DNA of 64,000 nt from Bartonella sp. M0283 (GCF_016100455.1 NZ_JACFSK010000001.1:806001-870000); one strand, 5' to 3'; positions 9,094-17,483 are shown, numbered from the stretch's first letter. A program made the numbers and translations. Notes: a model not told the origin generated them from the letters alone.

Positions 9094-9778
9094 TTTGTCT
9101 AAAAAATATCGGCTTTTATGACCGGCTTGGTATAACTGGTTGTATTCCCGCAGTGGGAACTGATACGTTCATTTTAGTAAAAATATCAGATCGAAGGAAT
9201 CCACATTTAAATAAATGTGGGCCATATGATCTTTGGCTATGTATAAAATTATCCGATTTTATGCGGAATTAGGCGCCCAATTACGATTTCAGCGATAAAA
9301 TTCTTTATAGAATATTGGCTGTGAATTGATGATAAAATTGCTTGAGCCGCCACTCAAACCAAATTTCTATTATAACTGATCGTTAAAGAACATTTTCAAT
9401 GATTTTAAATCTATTACGAAAAATATGATCGTATTAAATAATTATAGACTTGATGAATTACAAAAATAAGTTTTATTTAGAAATTTATAAATTATTAACC
9501 TATTGAATTGGGATAATTACTGTGTGTATAATATGATATGTATTTGAAATAGAATTTTTTTTAATACATATATTTTAATTTTATTAAAAAATAATCAAAA
9601 TTTGTTTTTAGACCTATTGCGTTATATGACGTCTTTTCGGATAAATTTTACCTATAGAAAAATATATGAGACGCGATTGCTTTTTATGGTTTAAAAATAT
9701 GACAAAATGAGTAAAGAATAATGTCAATATCCTCTCTATTGGATAGAGAAGCGGGCGTTTTTTAAAGGAGCAATCAAG
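9094..9778. other. Long AT-rich leader region before the ABM-family gene
   Basis: 685 bases, extremely AT-rich from about 9390 to 9720, without a credible ORF. A small hairpin TTCCC-GCAGT-GGGAA lies near 9145. At 9476-9491 an imperfect palindrome (TTTAGAAATTTATAAA) looks somewhat like an Irr/ICE-type iron box as I remember it, but this is weak in such AT-rich DNA. Probably promoter and regulatory sequence for the gene at 9779, possibly decayed coding DNA. Confidence 0.45.
9733..9749 (+). promoter_or_regulatory. 5'-leader hairpin just ahead of the Shine-Dalgarno
   Basis: Perfect 7-bp inverted repeat TCTCTAT-TGG-ATAGAGA, with the AAAGGAG ribosome-binding site of the next gene about 15 bases downstream. 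Could be an operator or an RNA hairpin controlling access to the start; unproven. Confidence 0.4.
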
Positions 9779-10087
9779 ATGTATATTGCAATGAATCGTT
9801 TCACCGTTTTTAAGGCAAAAGGGGAAGACTTCGAAAGAAGGTGGAAAGATCGTCAGTCCCGGTTAGCGGAGTTGCCGGGGTTTGTTGAATTCCATTTATT
9901 ACGTTGCGACACAGATAATTCTGACGATTATAGATTATATGCATCTCATACTGTTTGGAAATCGAAGGAAGATTTTATCCGCTGGACGAAATCTGAACAA
10001 TTCAGAGATGCACATAAAAATGCAGGCGAGGCGAGCGAATTTTATGCTCATGGGCCAAAGTTTGAAGGTTTTGAATCCATAATCTGA
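9779..10087 (+). CDS. ABM-domain protein, IsdG/HmuQ-like heme monooxygenase
   Basis: 102-residue dimeric ferredoxin-like protein of the antibiotic biosynthesis monooxygenase superfamily. The pattern MNRFTVFKAKGEDFERRWKD, LAELPGFVEFHLLR and WKSKEDFIRWTKSEQFRDAH is that of IsdG/HmuQ-type heme-degrading enzymes, including the His in RDAHKN that could be the proximal heme ligand. The expected reaction is O2-dependent opening of heme to release iron, with an external electron donor, in the cytosol. No heme-uptake genes are adjacent, so the role is from family only. Strong AAAGGAG before the ATG. Flanked by a leader hairpin and a very strong terminator, so it forms a single-gene transcript. Confidence 0.8.
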   Translation: MYIAMNRFTVFKAKGEDFERRWKDRQSRLAELPGFVEFHLLRCDTDNSDDYRLYASHTVWKSKEDFIRWTKSEQFRDAHKNAGEASEFYAHGPKFEGFESII

Positions 10088-10112
10088 AATATGTTCATCA
10101 AAAACACATGAA

Positions 10113-10153
10113 AAAAGAGCCTTTTGTAAAAAGCTACAAAAGGCTCTTTTATG
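10113..10153 (+). terminator. Rho-independent terminator, 16-bp perfect stem
   Basis: 10113-10128 pairs without mismatch with 10135-10150 (loop AAAAGC), with A-runs 5' and T-rich sequence 3'. It can act in both directions, ending the ABM gene on the plus strand and the aldehyde dehydrogenase transcript on the minus strand. Confidence 0.93.
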
Positions 10154-10192
10154 TTTCTTTTAAATTACAAGATCAGCTGGAAAAAATGCTCC

Positions 10193-11716
10193 TTATTTCA
10201 AAAGAGGAGGCAGAATATTTTCAGAAAAATCTTGGTAGCAAACGGGGCGCAGGAAACGATAGATCGCGGCTGTGCCGACGGAAGTTGACTTTCCATCGGA
10301 AGTTGACGGGAATGGTCCACCATGAACCATAGCAGGCGATACTTCGACGCCGGTGCCAAACCCGTTGATCAAAAGTCGTCCGGCCATAATTTCGAGCAAC
10401 GGAATCAATTCATTGGCCAGTGCAGTGTCCGAGTTGGTCAGATGTATGGCAATTGTCAATTGACCTTCGAGAGCCTCCAAAACCCTAATAAGATCATGTT
10501 TGTCATTACATTTGACAATCAGGCTTGATGAACCGAAAACTTCATCTGACAGGCGCTGATCTTTGATAAAGTCAGATGCAGAAACTTCAAAAAGTGCGGC
10601 TTGACACTCATATTCAGTACCCGGTTTACCGCGAGCAATTGTCGTTACTTTGGCATTGTTTTCCAATTGTTCTACACCATCGCGATAAGCTTTTGCTATG
10701 TGTGGTGTGAGCATTGTTTGCGGAGCGGCTGCCTTTGTAGCCTCTCGGGCGCTATTTAAAAATGCATCATATCCTTTCCCGCCAATAGCCAAAACCAAAC
10801 CCGGATTTGTACAAAACTGGCCTGCTCCCATACATAGAGAGCTGATAAAAGACGAACCGATTTCGCTGCCACGTTCTTCCAGCGCTCCAGGCAACAACAA
10901 TACCGGATTGATGCTGCTCATTTCAGCGTAAACAGGAATTGGCTGTTTACGTTTTGCAGCAATATCCATAAATGCAAGGCCACCTTTACGTGAACCGGTA
11001 AAACCGACAGCACGGATATGTGGGTCTGCAACGAGTTTTTGCGCAATTTCCCGTTCTGTTGTTTGCAATAGAGCAAAAGTACCGGCCGGCATATGACAGT
11101 CTGCAACGGCTTGTTGTACGCAACGTCCGATAACTTCTGAAGTACCCGGGTGAGCCGAGTGGGCTTTGACAATCACCGGACAGCCGGCTGCCAGAGCAGC
11201 TGCAGTATCGCCACCAGCGACAGAAAATGCGTAAGGAAAATTTGAAGCTCCAAAAACGGCAACGGGCCCAATTCCGATATTACGGAATATCAAACCCGGT
11301 TTTGCTTGGGGTTTTCGGTTCAAATCTGCCGGATCATCGCGCCGATCAATAAAATGCGCTGATCGTACTTCCCGCGCGAACATTTTCAACTGATTGACAG
11401 TACGCATGCGTTCCCCTTCGAGACGGGCTTTTGGCAGGCCGGTTTCTGCCATTGAGCGTGCAATCAGTTCATCTCCTGTTGCTGCGATAAGCTCGGCAAT
11501 TTTTTCCAAAAAAGCGGCACGTTTCTCAAGATCTGTTTCGCGATAGACGGGAAATGCTTTCCATGCGGCTTCGGTGGCTTGTGCTAGGTCTTCCAGGGTG
11601 GCACCACCGAATGTTCCGGGCAAATGTTTTCCGGTAGCGGCTTCGATAGCCTGAAACTGACCATCTTTGCCCATATGTGATGATCCATTGATGAGTAATT
11701 CACCGGTAATATTCAT
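10193..11716 (-). CDS. Aldehyde dehydrogenase, alpha-ketoglutaric semialdehyde (2,5-dioxovalerate) dehydrogenase type
   Basis: NAD(P)+-dependent aldehyde dehydrogenase, 507 residues. It resembles the subgroup that oxidises 2,5-dioxopentanoate to 2-oxoglutarate at the end of oxidative pentose, glucarate or hydroxyproline degradation: N-terminal [20 protein letters not shown], nucleotide-site [32 protein letters not shown], general-base Glu in [10 protein letters not shown], and nucleophile Cys in [13 protein letters not shown]-terminus with [19 protein letters not shown] is typical of this subgroup. An AAGGAG ribosome-binding site overlaps the stop of the small ORF upstream. The likely upstream enzyme (DHDPS family) is a truncated pseudogene, so the pathway may be broken here. 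Confidence 0.9.
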   Translation of the reverse strand: MNITGELLINGSSHMGKDGQFQAIEAATGKHLPGTFGGATLEDLAQATEAAWKAFPVYRETDLEKRAAFLEKIAELIAATGDELIARSMAETGLPKARLEGERMRTVNQLKMFAREVRSAHFIDRRDDPADLNRKPQAKPGLIFRNIGIGPVAVFGASNFPYAFSVAGGDTAAALAAGCPVIVKAHSAHPGTSEVIGRCVQQAVADCHMPAGTFALLQTTEREIAQKLVADPHIRAVGFTGSRKGGLAFMDIAAKRKQPIPVYAEMSSINPVLLLPGALEERGSEIGSSFISSLCMGAGQFCTNPGLVLAIGGKGYDAFLNSAREATKAAAPQTMLTPHIAKAYRDGVEQLENNAKVTTIARGKPGTEYECQAALFEVSASDFIKDQRLSDEVFGSSSLIVKCNDKHDLIRVLEALEGQLTIAIHLTNSDTALANELIPLLEIMAGRLLINGFGTGVEVSPAMVHGGPFPSTSDGKSTSVGTAAIYRFLRPVCYQDFSENILPPLLK

Positions 11717-11728
11717 TGTGGCGACTCC

Positions 11729-11860
11729 TTATCTGTTTTTTGCCAGTTCCCAACCACGCCAAACGAGGTACTCGGGAATAATAATTGAAGGGTTATGGTG
11801 CCTTTCACCAGTAGGATTTTTGTAACGGCAATCAGGATTGACACAGTCGCTAAAAATCAC
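11729..11860 (-). CDS. Small 43-residue protein, unknown function
   Basis: Short ORF starting with GTG at 11860 behind an excellent Shine-Dalgarno (GGAGGGAGAA). The product begins MIFSDCVNPDCRYKNP and ends EYLVWRGWELAKNR. It has two cysteines spaced C-x4-C, two adjacent His (GERHHNPS) and three Trp/Tyr-rich positions near the end. The composition looks like real protein rather than noise, and the TAA is embedded in the ribosome-binding site of the aldehyde dehydrogenase, implying translational coupling. I do not recognise the family. Alternative: C-terminal remnant of a decayed catabolic gene, since the frame stays open for 9 codons upstream of the GTG; the strong ribosome-binding site argues for a genuine small gene. 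Confidence 0.55.
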   Translation of the reverse strand: MIFSDCVNPDCRYKNPTGERHHNPSIIIPEYLVWRGWELAKNR

Positions 11861-11961
11861 TTCTCCCTCCGTTAATATATTATAGATATTTTAAATTCGA
11901 AATATATGAGTTGTCTTTCGCTTTTACAAACTAATGTGATGCGAAAAAAAACGATGTGGAG

Positions 11962-12567
11962 TTAACGCGCCCATCGGAGTGCTAAAACATCAAGTTGTTT
12001 TGCCATTTCCAATATTTCAGAGCGAATTTCTGTAGAGACTGGTGGTAAGGGTGCCCGCAATCCATCATGATGGATTATACCACCTTCTTTCATCAGTATT
12101 TTTGCAGTTGCGAAACTTCCTTGCCGATTTTCGAGATTTATAAGCGGTAACCAATGCATATAAGCGGTTTTTGCTTTTTCAAGATTTCCTTCCATAAAAG
12201 GATCGAATACCTGTCTTATACCATCGACATAGCCGCCACCCGTCATAGCCCCTTTTGCACCGGCTCTGAGATCTGAAAGAAGAGTAATTCCTTCTTCACC
12301 ATCAAAGGGGCCTTCAATGTATTTTCCGCCTTCTGTAATCAGTTGACGTAGTTTGTTGGCAGCTTGTGGCGTTTCGATTTTGAAATAGGATATATTTTCC
12401 AGTTCTTTTGCCATTCGCACCAGAAGCGGAACCGAAAGGAAAGTTCCGCTCATCGGCGCATCTTGTATCATAATCGGAATGGATATGGCGTCCGAGATAG
12501 TTTTATAAAATTCGAAAATCTGTTCTCCCGAAACGAGTAATATTAAACCATGGTAGGGTAGCTTGAA
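11962..12567 (-). pseudogene. DHDPS-family lyase, 5'-truncated (2-keto-3-deoxy-pentonate dehydratase-like)
   Basis: C-terminal two thirds (about 200 codons) of a class I aldolase/dehydratase of the dihydrodipicolinate synthase superfamily, normally about 300 residues. Recognisable are SIPIMIQDAPMSGTFLSV, the Schiff-base Lys in ISYFKIETPQAA, EGPFDGEEGITLL and a Gly-rich TGGGYVDGIRQVFDPF. The frame continues upstream of the first ATG (12471) through PYHGLILLVSGEQIFEFYK to a stop at 12568-12570, where homology also ends, so about the first 100 codons with the substrate-binding loop are gone and no start codon with a ribosome-binding site exists. Neighbouring aldehyde dehydrogenase suggests it made alpha-ketoglutaric semialdehyde from a keto-deoxy-pentonate or a pyrroline-carboxylate. 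The break coincides with the edge of the AT-rich insert. Confidence 0.82.
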
Positions 12568-12661
12568 TTACATAATATTATTAATCTGTCTATCTATGTT
12601 TTTTATGCATTTTTGACTATGTTTACTTATTCAATTTTGATGATTCGGAGATGTTTAATTC

Positions 12662-13732
12662 ATGTATATTTCTGGTGAAACAATTGATGATATACTGTTT
12701 AAACTGTATCCAAAAATAATTAAAAGCAAAAGCTTTGTGGAAGCAACTAAAGGGCGAAACAGAGAGGTTACTGGAGTTCTCTTAAAGCTTAAAAATCCCA
12801 GAGCTCGTTTAAGTCGAACAGAAGAAAGGCAGATTCTATACAGCGGCCTGGGTGAAACACTATGGTATTTTTCTGGAAGAAATGACTTGGAGTTTATTGA
12901 AAATTATATTCCGAGATATAGGGAAAGAGCTGGTTTTTCTAAAAGAGCAAAAACAGTAAGGAGCGCTTATGGGGCAAGACTGTTTGGTTCAAAAGGTCAA
13001 GTCGAAAATATGATTAAATTATTGCGTTGTAAGCCATCTACACGACAAGCAGTGATTCAAATTTTTGATAAAACGGATTTAAGTAAAACAATAAAAAGGT
13101 TGGATAAGAGAAAAAACGAACAAAGAAAAAAAATTGTAGATGTTCCTTGTACGTGCACAATGCAATTTTTATGTCGATCTAATAGATTAGATATGATTGT
13201 ATCAATGCGGTCAAATGATGCATATATCGGTCTACCTCATGATATATTTGCTTTTACGTTTATTCAAGAATATGTAGCGAAGTGTTTAGGAATGAAATTA
13301 GGTGAATATTATCATTTTGTCGGAAGTTTACATATTTATGAAAGCGACATACCAAAAGCGGAAATTTACATTAATGAAGAAGGTAGTTTGGAGAAGCAGA
13401 AAAAAATCGCGATTCCTACAATGCCTGCAATGCCGAATGGTGATCCTCGTGAATCAATGAAATGGCTTCTGGAAAATGAGGAAAAAATACGTTTGGGCGA
13501 AACAGTTTTAGAGCAAAACTCGGGTATATCACCTTATTGGCAAGATATTGCTTTGATATTACTTATAAAAAAATTGAAAGGAAAACTGAAAAAAATTCCG
13601 GAAAAACGGGATATGAGGATACTCATTTCAGCTAAGCAAAAATTGAGTACAGATTTCTACGAGAAATATATTAGAAAAAGGGAAAACAGAGAAAAGAACC
13701 TCTTTAATTCTTTTATTTTTCCGGAAAAATAA
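12662..13732 (+). CDS. Thymidylate synthase-like enzyme, predicted (deoxy)cytidylate hydroxymethylase/methylase
   Basis: 356 residues, thymidylate synthase superfamily core from about residue 30 to 235: Glu65 in LGETLWYFSG, SAYGARLFG, Arg-rich PSTRQAVIQIFD, catalytic Cys163 in DVPCTCTMQF, phosphate/ring block RSNDAYIGLPHD (183-194) and HIYESD (224-229, His224 and Tyr226). The position held by Asn177 in E. coli ThyA is Asp194 here; in TS-fold enzymes Asp at this site goes with cytidylate substrates (T4 dCMP hydroxymethylase; engineered TS Asn-to-Asp). A basic insert (140-158) precedes the Cys and a helical C-terminal extension of about 100 residues follows. Not the housekeeping ThyA. The downstream gene starts 9 bases later, so the two form an operon. 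Codons are far more AT-rich than the surroundings, suggesting transfer. Confidence 0.75.
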   Translation: MYISGETIDDILFKLYPKIIKSKSFVEATKGRNREVTGVLLKLKNPRARLSRTEERQILYSGLGETLWYFSGRNDLEFIENYIPRYRERAGFSKRAKTVRSAYGARLFGSKGQVENMIKLLRCKPSTRQAVIQIFDKTDLSKTIKRLDKRKNEQRKKIVDVPCTCTMQFLCRSNRLDMIVSMRSNDAYIGLPHDIFAFTFIQEYVAKCLGMKLGEYYHFVGSLHIYESDIPKAEIYINEEGSLEKQKKIAIPTMPAMPNGDPRESMKWLLENEEKIRLGETVLEQNSGISPYWQDIALILLIKKLKGKLKKIPEKRDMRILISAKQKLSTDFYEKYIRKRENREKNLFNSFIFPEK

Positions 13733-13741
13733 GGCGCTGAT

Positions 13742-14659
13742 ATGTCGAAAAATAAACTGGAACAAGTTCAAGAGATAAAAAAAAGTTTAAATGATTTTTC
13801 TGAAAAAATATTCAAACTTGTTGGCTTAGACTCTGAAACAAAAATAGAGGTATTGTCAAAACAAATTAATGATAGCATCAGAAGAGTCAAGTATGTGAAG
13901 TATTTGACGAATGCAAAGTTTGTTCACGAGAGAATGGAACCGTCATCGGAATTATTCGATCCCTTGAAAGCTGCAGTTCTGATGACGAGGCAGGGGAATA
14001 TAGATGAAGCTTGCTGGTTAGTTTTCCTAGCTGTGCACTTTGGAAAACATTCAAAAAACAAGTGGCGTCTAGTCCGAAAGATATATGGGAAGTTAGGTTC
14101 GTCCGACCATTGGTGTTGGAATTCTATTAAAGGCGATCTTAAGGCTTTTAGTAATTGGTTCAATGATAATATTCATCATTTTGATAATGAAAGGTTTAGT
14201 AATCATCGTAAATATGAGAGCCTAAAAGATACGGTAAAAGTGCTGGCGAGCTATGTTAATTGGGTGCAATCGTGTGGCGGACATGATAATATGATCCGTG
14301 ATATTCATAGGCAGGTTGGACAAAATCCGCGGGAAGTTTTTGATCAGCTTTATAAAAATATGAATAAAGTCACGAGGTTTGGGAGACTGGCTAAGTTTGA
14401 CTATCTAACAATGTTAGGAAAGTTAGGAATTTTTCCTATAGAACCGGGATCAGCCTATTTGAAGGATAATGCAACTGGTCCAATTCGCGGTGCGAGGTTA
14501 TTATTTGGAGGAGATGTAAACGCACAAATTTCCCCAAAGAATTTGGAGGAGCGTTTAAAAAAAATTGACGACCATTTGCATGTAGGCATGCAAGTGTTAG
14601 AAGATTCATTATGCAACTGGCAAAAAAGTCCTGAGGTCTATACCTTGTTTAGAGGATAA
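13742..14659 (+). CDS. Helical protein resembling alpha-glutamyl/putrescinyl thymine pyrophosphorylase (clade 3), partner of the TS-like enzyme
   Basis: 305 residues, predicted mostly helical. Conserved-looking blocks are GNIDEACWLVFLAVHFGKH (85-103), KWRLVRKIYGKLG (107-119), WCWNSIKGDL, the basic motif FSNHRKYESL (152-161), TRFGRLAKFDYLTMLGKLG (211-229) and ATGPIRGARLLFGG (244-257). From memory these match the aGPT-Pplase family proposed by Aravind and colleagues to attach amino groups to hydroxymethylated pyrimidines in phage DNA; I could not verify this with a profile search, so treat it as the leading hypothesis. Tight coupling to a TS-fold pyrimidine-modifying gene supports it. Ends 3 bases from the convergent ImmA-type gene. 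No signal peptide or membrane segment. Confidence 0.5.
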   Translation: MSKNKLEQVQEIKKSLNDFSEKIFKLVGLDSETKIEVLSKQINDSIRRVKYVKYLTNAKFVHERMEPSSELFDPLKAAVLMTRQGNIDEACWLVFLAVHFGKHSKNKWRLVRKIYGKLGSSDHWCWNSIKGDLKAFSNWFNDNIHHFDNERFSNHRKYESLKDTVKVLASYVNWVQSCGGHDNMIRDIHRQVGQNPREVFDQLYKNMNKVTRFGRLAKFDYLTMLGKLGIFPIEPGSAYLKDNATGPIRGARLLFGGDVNAQISPKNLEERLKKIDDHLHVGMQVLEDSLCNWQKSPEVYTLFRG

Positions 14660-14662
14660 GCT

Positions 14663-15763
14663 TCAAAGGAATTCACTCCATTTGTACCGCCGTTTCAGGT
14701 GATTCAGTTGGTTGGCTTTGATACGGCCAGAATGTTGAAGTTGCCCAACTACAATACCGCTTGAAATGCCTATTTGACTAGCCAGACGTAATATATCCTT
14801 CGTTTTTACGTTGACCGTTCTAAGCCGATCTTTAAAACGTTCTGGAATTAAAGTCTGTTCTGAAAATAAATTCGCCTCTATTTCTTCGTTGGATGATACA
14901 TCGCTATTGTCTTCTAAAAAAAGTGGAGTTTCTCTATGTAGGATCAAGTGTCCAATTTCATGAAAAAAAGTAAACCAAAAATGATCGTCAGACTTATATC
15001 TCATACTGAGTACAATTTGAGCTTTCTTTTCCGTTAAAAATCGTGTTGCTCCGCTGGCTTTACAACCTTTAGGAGCACTTATGATTGTCAATACAATCCC
15101 GCAGTTTGCACAAATTCGTTTCAAGTCAGGTATGAATAGCGCTGGATCCTTGCGCCTTGTTAGTTTCCTCATATTTTGAATATTAGATTTTAAAATATCG
15201 ACATCCCAGTCAGAACATACAACATTTTCTGCTTTTATTTCAGCCCACCTCAGCCATGCAGTCACAGCTGCAGGATTAGATATATATGTGGGCGAGGTTC
15301 TGAAGGCTGCGACAGCATTAAATTTTAAATATCTATTATTCCAATCTTTTGCCGATTTTATGTTAAAGAAAGATTTCATTTTTTCGATGACATTTTTGGT
15401 ATTGGTTGTTGTCGGTAACCAACCCAATTTTTTCATTTCATTTATAGGAAATGTAGATGCCCAAGAAAAATTTAATTCATCTATCAATTTGGGAGTTTTC
15501 TTCAGTCGAACAACTTCGTCTCTATATTTTTTTTCCCGATTTAGCCAAAAGTTAGGTGTCGAGCCAAAAAAACTGCTTAATTGAAGTGCTATATCTTGAG
15601 TTATAACTTCGTCACCACTTATGATTTTAAGTAGTACATTATCAGGAATATCTATTTCATTAGCTAATTCTTTATAATCGTATCCGGCTTTAACCATTAA
15701 GCGTTGAATGGTAGCCCCAGGCGGCGATACCCAATCTGGCAAAAAAGTATCAAGGCTTTTCAT
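14663..15763 (-). CDS. XRE/HigA-type HTH antitoxin fused to ImmA/IrrE metallopeptidase domain
   Basis: 366 residues from the ATG at 15763 (a GTG 9 bases earlier is possible, but ACAGGTG is better placed for the ATG). N-terminal HTH (residues about 15-80: YKELANEIDIPDNVLLKIISG, then QLSSFFGSTPNFWLNREKKY, the HigA/VapI signature), a middle linker, and a C-terminal ImmA/IrrE zinc-peptidase domain with FTFFHEIGHLILH (HExxH) and a downstream acidic NEEIEANLFSEQTLIPE. Such fusions act as antitoxin-repressors that may be switched by proteolysis. It overlaps the upstream HigB-like gene by 14 bases in the toxin-first order typical of higBA. High AT content matches the adjacent TS-like pair. Confidence 0.85.
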   Translation of the reverse strand: MKSLDTFLPDWVSPPGATIQRLMVKAGYDYKELANEIDIPDNVLLKIISGDEVITQDIALQLSSFFGSTPNFWLNREKKYRDEVVRLKKTPKLIDELNFSWASTFPINEMKKLGWLPTTTNTKNVIEKMKSFFNIKSAKDWNNRYLKFNAVAAFRTSPTYISNPAAVTAWLRWAEIKAENVVCSDWDVDILKSNIQNMRKLTRRKDPALFIPDLKRICANCGIVLTIISAPKGCKASGATRFLTEKKAQIVLSMRYKSDDHFWFTFFHEIGHLILHRETPLFLEDNSDVSSNEEIEANLFSEQTLIPERFKDRLRTVNVKTKDILRLASQIGISSGIVVGQLQHSGRIKANQLNHLKRRYKWSEFL

Positions 15764-16076
15764 GATTAACACCTGTTATTTTAATATGTCGAATTTTACT
15801 GGGATCAAGAATAACATTTGATTTTGTCCGATTTATCAGATCATTAATCTTGAACTGAACACTTAAATTTGGACGAAGCTTTAATAAAATTTCGTCTGTA
15901 GCTATAAATAAAGCTTCATATCCAAATTTTATAATTTCATCCAGGGATTCAGCTGCCTCAAAATCACGAAAAACTGACATCAAATCATTAGCTAATTCGT
16001 CACCATACAAGTTTTTCAATTTTTTTGATGATTCAATTAAATCTCGCAATTGAAAAGTAGCGAAAGCAATTTCCAT
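15750..16076 (-). CDS. HigB/RelE-like killer protein (toxin of TA pair)
   Basis: 108 residues. The pattern MEIAFATFQLRDLIESSKKL, LYGDELANDLMSVFRDFEAA, SLDEIIKF and the closing IRHIKITGVNHEKP follow the layout of the RelE/HigB-like plasmid-maintenance killer family paired with ImmA-type HigA proteins (usually about 100 residues). These toxins generally cleave mRNA at the ribosome. The usual basic catalytic residues are few in this copy, so activity is uncertain. Toxin-first gene order and the 14-base overlap with the antitoxin support a TA operon. Assignment rests on pattern and context rather than a strong motif. Confidence 0.6.
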   Translation of the reverse strand: MEIAFATFQLRDLIESSKKLKNLYGDELANDLMSVFRDFEAAESLDEIIKFGYEALFIATDEILLKLRPNLSVQFKINDLINRTKSNVILDPSKIRHIKITGVNHEKP

Positions 16077-17483
16077 CCCCAGCCTTCATTTTGAATCAGC
16101 TAATGTTGAGAATTGAACATAGAACGCGAGTTTGTGCAATATCCATATATAACACGATGGCTAATTAATTCAGCATTCCTGAATTAAACCAACTATAAGT
16201 AACGTTTGATGATGGGGGTAACTTCTTTATTTCCATAAAACGCAACTAATTTGAAAGAGTTAATGGCATTCCGTTTTGCGTTTGTTTTCTTCAATGTCAA
16301 TGACTGTTCACACGAGTGCTGCATATTCGAAGCGCATTACGAATTGTCAAAGGTTGTTCAGTGATATTTCCGGTTGTGGTGATGTCTAGATAAGAATTCA
16401 GATAAGGTAATGCTTGCACCTGCTTTTGCAGATTAATTGTGCAGAAACAGACTTGGTACTTGTCCATCAACAGTTGAAGATCACTTACCAACGCAAGATT
16501 TTAGAAAGCTGCGGAGGATTTCGTTGATAATTTCTAGTTTTTTCAAGAATTGGCGCCTTCTTGGACATCCATATGAATAACCGGCAACCAGTCAATTATA
16601 TCGGCTAGCGGGCTTTTTACGGCCGGTCAACTGATGCAGCGTTCAATAGCTGTTGCTTGTCATCCATTGTCGGCGAGAGCCGTGTCGCATTGCTTTTGCG
16701 TAAAAATAATATTCGAAAGCATAGTTATAACATCTATCTTAAGCTACCTGATTGCCATAACTCATGTGATGATAAAACATGTACTAATGGTATAAATGTA
16801 GTTGATGGACCATCATGCGAATGTAACTGTAAGAATATTGCAAAATTGAATCGCATTGGCGCAACCTGCCTTGACAATCGACTTGTTGCCAAGAATTACC
16901 ATAATGGTTTGGAATGCAGATTACTTCTTTTTCTACTCTTGACGTTTGTCGCGCAGCTCCAAGATGAAAGTCTTGCCTATCTGTAGATCAAATGACCTCT
17001 TGAACTATTGTCTTCGGCTTGTTGATATTAGCCAAGAAGAGCCGTGGTGATTGCCTCGTTGGCTTTTCTGAGCAATTCGGTAGCTACGCGCCCAAGCGCG
17101 TCTAGCCGTTTCAGAATTTAGTCTTTCGGCGCTGTCATGAAGCTTATGTAGTCGAAAAGGCTTTTCCGGAGTTGTGTTTGACTCATGCCAGATAGATAGC
17201 ATTGTCGAAACAAGATAGGCAGAAGGTTGGTCTTGGATGAAATTGTTATGAGCGAGGTGCCACTGTTGAGTGTGGCAAAAATAACCGAGTTCGCATCCAT
17301 AATGGTGAAAAACTTTACCTCAAATCGATAAGAAGTGTTCGTTTTCAATGGATTTGAATGACAAGTTTGTGTCCGACAAACATCAAGATAGGCTGTGACC
17401 GTTTAATAAAAATAGCGAAAAGTAAAAATCGCTTAACTTCGCTTTGAAAAATAATACAACTCAATGATTTGAATATACAAAGG
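16077..17483. other. Decayed region between the TA pair and tRNA-Glu
   Basis: 1.4 kb with no intact gene. Several short open stretches on the minus strand, for example 16297-16491 (ends ITEQPLTIRNALRICSTR) and about 16990-17350, look like fragments of protein-coding sequence broken by stops and frameshifts, but I cannot name the parent gene. Composition is less AT-rich than the neighbouring insert. No insertion sequence ends, integrase or tRNA duplication are visible. Confidence 0.5.

Noticed and set aside
16657..16986. 109-codon plus-strand ORF rich in Cys and Asn
   Set aside because: Lies in a decayed region with fragments on the other strand; no ribosome-binding site and no motif resembling a known cysteine-rich domain.
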